Assembly (NCBI GenBank): GCA_023807065.1
Contig: JAJJLU010000397.1
Location: forward strand, 1-55,027
DNA: 55,027 nucleotides
Source: Isotricha intestinalis
Lineage: Eukaryota; Ciliophora; Litostomatea; Vestibuliferida; Isotrichidae
Reading direction: 5' to 3'
Shown here: positions 50,017 through 55,027 of the stretch, in pieces
Layout of the letters: each line of letters opens with the position of its first letter
Numbering within the stretch: position 1 is the stretch's first letter
Program-made: the position numbers and the translations under genes
The notes under the pieces: generated by a model
Told to the model about the DNA's origin: nothing
The model's database searches: none
Seen by the model: only the letters and a program-made list of their open reading frames with translations

Positions 50017-51039
50017 ATAAATATTATATAAATAAAAAATTAATAAAAATAAATTAATCAAATTATAATTATAAATATTTACTTTTTTATTATTAATTTT
50101 GAATTAATGAATTAAGAGAAAATATTGTAAATAATTTATAAATAATTTATTAATTAATTAATTCTTGTCCATAAATGAAATAAGTGAAATAAGTAAATGA
50201 ACAAGAAATTTTTAATAAATTCACAATATGAAAATAAATATATAAAAATTTTAAATGGGATTTTCTAATTGATAATAATATTATGAAAAGAACTTCTTTA
50301 AAATCTTTATCTTCAGAAATATAATCTATATTCATAAACATTTTACAAATATTAGTTGCTTTCATTTGTTATTAAATTTACAGGAAAATTTAATTCTATG
50401 AAATTTATATAATTAATTTCTTTTTATTGTTTATATTCTGCATATTATTTTATTTTAATTTCATTTTATCATTTACTAGAGTTAATTTAAATATTACTTT
50501 ATCTTTATTTTTCTCTGAAAATCCTTTATATGTAATGTTTACAGTCAAATTTCAATTTTCAATTTTTTATTGTTTGTATTGATTTATTCTATTTTTCATT
50601 TATCATTTAATCTTTTTTTTTTCCGTTTTTTAAACTTATATTATTAAAATTTTTAATATTTTTTCTTAATTGTTTAAATAAAACTATTTAATTTATATAT
50701 ATTTATTATTAATAATTTAACTTTAAATTTTAAACTCAACGTCTTTATGTTAATAACTTATTATATATAATAACTTCATGAATAATTAAAATTCTTTTTT
50801 CTTTCTAAATTATAATTGTAAAAAGAAAATAAATAAAAATCATTCGATTTGATTTATATTTAGTACTGGAACCAATGAATAAAATTTATTCAATAAATGT
50901 TATATGTAAATAAAATATTTATAATTTATTCTTTCATTATTAACTATTTGTAGTTTAAGATATTTATAATAAACCTTAAAAAGTATTTTTTCTTAATTTA
51001 TACTATAATGAAAAATATCAACATTTAAACCACTTATAT
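50017..51039. other. 1-kb region with relic coding sequence only
   Basis: Between RRP1 and the unknown gene at 51040 no intact gene is seen. The left half includes a degraded minus-strand coding sequence (separate entry), and the remainder is AT-rich without recognisable features. Confidence 0.55.
50150..50560 (-). pseudogene. Degraded gene remnant (beta-strand-rich protein)
   Basis: On the minus strand, coding-like pieces occur in sequence but in changing frames: NLTVNITYKGFSEKNKDKVIFKLTLVNDKM (about 50540-50455, then stop), NYINFIELNFPVNLITNESN (about 50415-50350, then stop), and KMFMNIDYISEDKDFKEVLF from a local ATG at 50365. The alternation suggests a beta-sandwich domain, perhaps an adaptor appendage, but that is a guess. 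The longest open piece is 71 codons, so I treat it as a relic rather than a gene. Confidence 0.35.
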
Positions 51040-51735
51040 TTACATATTATCCTTATTTTTATTTAATAAACTTTGATTTTGTTGTAAAGAATTAGAATTA
51101 ATATCTTTATCATTATTTAATGTTGAAGATATTTTAAAAAGAATTTTTTTTTTTTTATTCTGATTTATATTTTTTTTTTCTTTTCCTTTTCCAAAAAGAT
51201 AATAAACACAAAAATTTTTTGCAACAAATTCATATAAAATTCCATTTCTTTTTCCTTCTTCTTTTTTAATTTGTTCAATATCTCTTTTGAATCTATCACT
51301 ATTAATATAATTATCATACAAAGTATAAAAATCAGAATTAGCAATTTCTTTAAAAATTTCCATTTTTCCTTTTTTACATAAATTTTTGTTAATAATGTCT
51401 TCAATAGAAGGAAGTAATTTAAATTCATTATAAATTTCAATTATTTTCTTTTGAAGATAAATTTGATTATATTCAATTGTTATATTTGTTATAAAATTTT
51501 GAGGTAATCTTGAAACTTTTAAATTTAAACATAATTTAATTGATTCAAAAACTGTTTTAAAAAATTTTCCTTTTGACTTTTTTAATAAACTATCAATATT
51601 ATTTTTCCTTACTAATTTTAATTGGAGTTTTTTCCTTATATAATTAAATATTGTATGAAAAGTCTTTTTTTCTTTTTCTGGAATTGAAAAATCTACATTT
51701 AAAATAAAAGGGTTTTTACTAAAGGAATTTTTCAT
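51040..51735 (-). CDS. Hypothetical basic helical protein
   Basis: 231 residues. Residues 1-190 have a balanced, folded-looking composition (FIPEKEKK-type start, KTVFESIKLCLNLKVSRLPQNFITNI, FKLLPSIEDIINKNLC, FKEIANSDFYTLYDNYINSDRFKRDIEQIKKEEG, YEFVAKNFCVYYLFGKG), with an N/K tail. The pattern SDRFKRDIEQIKKKxG-x-x-Y-x-x-F-V-x-x-F occurs in families of ciliate proteins of unknown role as I remember them, but I cannot name one. No TM, signal or catalytic motif. Confidence 0.6.
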   Translation of the reverse strand: MKNSFSKNPFILNVDFSIPEKEKKTFHTIFNYIRKKLQLKLVRKNNIDSLLKKSKGKFFKTVFESIKLCLNLKVSRLPQNFITNITIEYNQIYLQKKIIEIYNEFKLLPSIEDIINKNLCKKGKMEIFKEIANSDFYTLYDNYINSDRFKRDIEQIKKEEGKRNGILYEFVAKNFCVYYLFGKGKEKKNINQNKKKKILFKISSTLNNDKDINSNSLQQNQSLLNKNKDNM

Positions 51736-52606
51736 AAGTCTAAATTGAAAATTGTGTTTATTATATAAAAATATATTTATTCTTAGTAATTATTTTCATT
51801 AAGGAAAAAGTAAGATAATATGATTTTCAATTTTATTTAAAATACTTTTTTTTTTTTATTTTGTTATTATTTTTGCTTTTCATTTAAAAAAAACCATTTT
51901 GTTTTTTCTTTTTCTAATTTATTTTCCTTAAATTTGTTTTATCTTTTTATAAATAAATCTCTTTTATAAGTAAATTGTTTTTATTTATGTATATTATTTT
52001 GTCATTATATTATTATATTATGTTTATTTTATCAAATTTTATCTTTTAATTCACTATTTAAATTTAGAAATTTTTTAATTTTAGGGTTGACTTCACGAAA
52101 ATTTTTCGTTGAATAATAATTTATCAATTAAGTAATGTATAATAAAATAAATAATAATTTTTTATTTATTTAAATAAAAAAGGATGTTGAACAATATTCT
52201 TAAATTAAAAATCGAAGATTAATATATTAAAATTTAATAAAACTCTATGAAAAAGCCTTCTAATACATAAATTAATTAATTCTATTTATAAAATCAATTG
52301 TTTTATTTTATTACCCCTTTTCAAATTAAAAATTAATTTAAATAAATTATTTTTTTTTTAACTTCTCAAATAAGATTTTTTTTATATTTAATAGAATATT
52401 TTTCATCTTATGATTACATATAAAAATGAATAATAATAGTTATAAATATAAATATTAAAATTTATTCTTCAATTGAAAGGAATCCATTAAATTTATTTTA
52501 TGAAACATATTCAATAATAATATAATTTGATATTTATAATAAAAAATAAAATATACTTTTTTTCTCAAAAAATTAATTTTTGTAAATTCAAATAAAAAGT
52601 AAAATT
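51736..52606. other. Intergenic region, nothing recognised
   Basis: About 870 bp of AT-rich DNA. The only notable point is a short palindrome, ACGAAAATTTTTCGT, near 52095, too small to interpret. Confidence 0.55.
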
Positions 52607-52924
52607 ATGGTTGAATTATTTAATTTTACAAATTTGAAAAATAATATTTTCACTATTCCAATTGACGACAATTATAATAATAATTATAATCTTAATTCAA
52701 ATGAAGATTATAATTTTAATTCAGTATTTAGAGTAAATTATTTTGAAAATTTTTATGAAAATTTTTCTGATAAAAACTCTTGTGATTCTCAACATAATTT
52801 TTTTTTTTCAACAATGTTAAAGAAAAATTGGAAAAATAAAGTTAAAAAGTTTTTAGGAAAATCTATTTTTAAATATAAAAAATTAATATTATTTGTAGAA
52901 AAAAGAAGAAATCATATAATCTAA
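52607..52924 (+). CDS. Small hypothetical protein, doubtful
   Basis: 105 residues. The N-terminal part is N/Y-rich (DNYNNNYNLNSNEDYNF), and the C-terminal 40 residues are basic (KKNWKNKVKKFLGKSIFKYKK). It begins with an ATG in an A-rich context and stands alone with long AT-rich flanks. Its composition is like real genes here, but its length is close to what AT-rich DNA allows by chance. Confidence 0.35.
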   Translation: MVELFNFTNLKNNIFTIPIDDNYNNNYNLNSNEDYNFNSVFRVNYFENFYENFSDKNSCDSQHNFFFSTMLKKNWKNKVKKFLGKSIFKYKKLILFVEKRRNHII

Positions 52925-53270
52925 ATTTAAATTGAATATAATTCAATTTTATGTATAGATTATTTAAAGTTGTCAAATTAGTTTTGAAAAAAAATATAAA
53001 TATAATTGAATTAATATAAAAATTTCGAACAATAAAATTTGGGCTTTTAAATTATCTATATGTTGTAAATTTGTTAAATGAAAAAAATTCAATTGAATAT
53101 AAAAAGAATATTTAGTTGTTTAGCTTTTTTAATTATTAAAAAATTTAAAATCGAAAATCAAATAAAAAAAAAATTTTTCTTTTTTTTTAAAGAATTAAAT
53201 AAAAATTAAATAACTTAAAACAACATAATAAAGTAAAATAAATAAAAACTTAAAATTCAAAAAAAAAAAA
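52925..53270. other. Intergenic region, nothing recognised
   Basis: About 350 bp between a doubtful small gene and a minus-strand gene's stop. AT-rich, with long A-runs and no feature I can name. Confidence 0.55.
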
Positions 53271-53771
53271 TTATTGAGTTAACTCCATTCCTTTATGATA
53301 AAAAGCATATTGAACAATTTCTCTATCATCAAAATTTTGTCTTTCTAAATTTAAATTAGCTTTTTTACATGCTTGAGAAAAAGTATCTTCATTTAAATGA
53401 ATAGAAAAATTATATGAAATAAGTCTGCATAAACCAATATCATTTAAAAAACAAATTCCTAAATTACATTTCCATAAATCATTAATATTTTTTTTCATTG
53501 GCATTCCTTTCACTCTTAATCCTCCTACTATTATATGTCCTATTAAATGATTTGAACATGGTTTATTTTTATTATTTATTAAATTTATTTCAAAATCTAA
53601 ATTGCAATGCTTCATTGACTCTTTTTCAGGAATTGCTATGTCTTTTTTTGTATATTCTATTTCAAAATATTTTGAAATTTTTTCTAAAGAACTTTTACTC
53701 TCTTGTGGTAACATTTTCGATAATTCTGCTAAAAATGTTTTTTTTATTAAATTTGATTCATTTATTTCCAT
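53271..53771 (-). CDS. Hypothetical 166-residue protein
   Basis: It has a folded-looking composition with several cysteines (KHCNLDFEI, KPCSNHLIGHIIVGGLRVKGMP, LWKCNLGICFLNDIGLCRLISYNFSIHL). No metal-binding spacing is consistent enough to call a zinc finger. The N-terminal 45 residues are helical, the rest probably mixed. No TM segment. Its start is 157 bp from the divergent dual-specificity phosphatase. Function not recognised. Confidence 0.6.
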   Translation of the reverse strand: MEINESNLIKKTFLAELSKMLPQESKSSLEKISKYFEIEYTKKDIAIPEKESMKHCNLDFEINLINNKNKPCSNHLIGHIIVGGLRVKGMPMKKNINDLWKCNLGICFLNDIGLCRLISYNFSIHLNEDTFSQACKKANLNLERQNFDDREIVQYAFYHKGMELTQ

Positions 53772-53928
53772 TTTTTATAGGAGTTTTTAAATAAAAAGTA
53801 TTTTAATTAAATATGTATTATAACATAAATTTACATTTTAATAGAAATCAATATGGTAAAAATAAATAAAAAATAATATTTTATCTAATAAATTTAAAAA
53901 ATCAAATAAAAAAACATAAAAAAAAAAA

Positions 53929-54573
53929 ATGGATAAAAAACAACAAAAAAAAGAAGAAGAGAAAATTCCATCATTAGATGAATTAATAAAAGAGAATATG
54001 AAAGAATTAACAGAAGGAATAGATGCATTAAAAATAGGTAAAGATGGAAAAGAATTAAATTCCGAGCAGAAAAAAATAATAAATTTCTTAGCAATGTTTC
54101 GTATATTTTCAACAATGAAAATGTTAAAAGAAGATAATATTCCAGTAGAATTAATAAATAATTTATATATAGGATCAGTAGGCGCAGCAATGAATTATAA
54201 AATATTAAAAGAAAAAGGAATTACACATATTATTTGTGCAGCAATGAATATTAAACAATATTTTCCTGATAAATTTAAATATTTAACTGTTAATTTATTG
54301 GATTCTGAAAATGAAAATATTAAAAAATATTTTGATCAAACTGGAAAATTTATTGATCAAGCTTTTAAAAATAAAGGAAAAGTTCTTGTCCATTGTCATG
54401 CTGGAATTTCAAGAAGTAGTTCTATTTGTTTAGCTTATATTATTAAATATAGAAAAATTTCACTCGATAAAGCTTTGGAAATTGTTAAAAAAAAAAGAGA
54501 TAAAATTAATCCTAATCCTGGTTTCATGCAACAATTAAGAGAATATCAAAAAGAGTGTGGAGTTCAAGATTGA
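53929..54573 (+). CDS. Dual-specificity protein phosphatase (DSP)
   Basis: 214 residues. An N-terminal helical extension of about 80 residues precedes a compact DSP domain: INNLYIGSVGAAMNYKILKEKGITHIICA, the acid aspartate in LLDSENENI (D125), the P-loop HCHAGISRSSS (H155, C156 nucleophile, R161), then LAYIIKYRKISLDKALEIVKKKRDKINPNPGFMQQLREY, the characteristic helix following the active site. All catalytic residues are present. Atypical DSPs of this size act on phosphotyrosine and phosphothreonine, often of MAP kinases, or on phospholipids or RNA; the substrate is unknown here. TGA stop. Confidence 0.9.
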   Translation: MDKKQQKKEEEKIPSLDELIKENMKELTEGIDALKIGKDGKELNSEQKKIINFLAMFRIFSTMKMLKEDNIPVELINNLYIGSVGAAMNYKILKEKGITHIICAAMNIKQYFPDKFKYLTVNLLDSENENIKKYFDQTGKFIDQAFKNKGKVLVHCHAGISRSSSICLAYIIKYRKISLDKALEIVKKKRDKINPNPGFMQQLREYQKECGVQD

Positions 54574-55005
54574 GTTTTTTATTAGTTTTTTTAGATTTTT
54601 TTTTACTTATTTTTATTTTTTATATTGGATAAAAAATTGATGTTTAAATCAAAATTTTAAATTAAATTTCTGGATTTAATATAAATGATTTTGCCTGAGT
54701 AAATAAAAATAACTATTAATTTTTAAAACTAAGAAAAATTTTATAATATATAATTTGTATTTTCTAGTATAAATTTGTAAAATATTATGTGTTTTTCAAT
54801 TTAAATATTATTAATTATTATTTTATATACTATATTTTTTATTTGATAATATTCCAATTTTTTTGAATAAAACATAAAAATTTAATTTTTTTATAAACAA
54901 TTAAATAAATTATACCTCAATCTTTCTAAATATTTTTATTATTTATATCAATATAATATGATAATATATTAAATTGATATAAAATAGATTTATTTTTTTC
55001 CTAAA
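54574..55005. other. Subtelomeric-like AT-rich DNA
   Basis: About 430 bp between the phosphatase stop and the terminal repeat. No protein frame, RNA or repeat is recognised. It is short, as expected for gene-dense ciliate macronuclear chromosome ends. Confidence 0.5.
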
Positions 55006-55027
55006 GGATTGGGGATTGGGGATTGGG
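55006..55027 (+). repeat. Telomere-like repeat (GGGGATT)n at the window end
   Basis: From 55006 the sequence is GGATT, then GGGGATT twice, then GGG, running to the last base. The unit is 7 bp, G-rich on the strand that runs toward the edge, as expected for a right chromosome end. It is the same unit seen in the internal junctions at 29.8, 35.65 and 36.5 kb. Confidence 0.82.

Noticed and set aside
50150..50365. 71-codon minus-strand frame as a real small gene
   Set aside because: Neighbouring frames upstream carry continuing coding-like sequence, so this looks like one piece of a relic, not a complete gene.
1..55027. tRNA or rRNA genes
   Set aside because: I looked for T-loop-like GTTCGA(A/T)TCC patterns and GC-rich rRNA stretches and found none that fold convincingly.

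Overview
The window is eukaryotic nuclear DNA of extreme AT richness. Genes are densely packed on both strands, mostly single-exon, with asparagine/lysine-rich low-complexity tracts, A-rich start contexts and a few very short GT-AG introns (17-61 nt). TAA and TGA end real genes, and no long reading frame needs a reassigned stop, so the standard code fits. A calcium-dependent protein kinase, short introns, a family of two-TM ectodomain proteins and a telomere-like repeat (GGGGATT)n at the right edge together suggest a ciliate macronuclear contig. A standard-code group such as the litostomes/rumen trichostomes is my best guess, but that is inference.

Layout. 1-9.9 kb: 3' end of a WD40 gene, a decayed reading frame, an Arl8 GTPase with one intron, a small membrane protein, a possible structured-RNA locus, a Bfr1-like protein, NOC2, a coiled-coil protein and a RING-CH/FHA protein. 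10-26.8 kb: a coiled-coil gene with a frame break, a 1405-residue CK1-CDPK fusion kinase, a FCP1/NIF-type phosphatase, UNC-50, a two-TM ectodomain protein, a NET-domain protein, eIF3m, a coiled-coil protein and a PHD/SP-RING SUMO ligase. 27.1-40.8 kb: a rearranged zone (below). 41-54.6 kb: a second two-TM ectodomain protein, a KATNIP-like protein, VAC14, RRP1, relics and unknowns, and a dual-specificity phosphatase. The window ends in three units of telomere-like repeat.

The outstanding structure is 27.8-40.3 kb. A 1,548-bp block (27779-29326, again at 38738-40285), identical as far as I can read it, flanks 9.4 kb of foreign-looking DNA. Looping out one 10,959-bp period would restore a simple three-gene locus (coiled-coil gene, PEX11-like, unknown gene). 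The 9.4 kb holds mostly broken genes (Rab-MORN relics, a frameshifted coiled-coil gene, a decayed K/E-rich gene) plus one intact, unusual double-GTPase dynamin-like gene. It is cut three times by head-to-head telomere-like palindromes (29808-29831, 35650-35670, 36497-36522). Each reads as the right telomere of one molecule joined to the left telomere of another. This looks like telomere-capped fragments joined together and inserted into a normal locus, unless it is an amplification or assembly chimera.

Functionally the intact genes are housekeeping: ribosome biogenesis (NOC2, RRP1), translation (eIF3m), endolysosomal and Golgi trafficking (Arl8, VAC14, UNC-50), SUMO ligation, chromatin (NET), cilium (KATNIP) and signalling (kinases, phosphatases). 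No operon-like logic is visible. All homology calls were made by eye from motifs.
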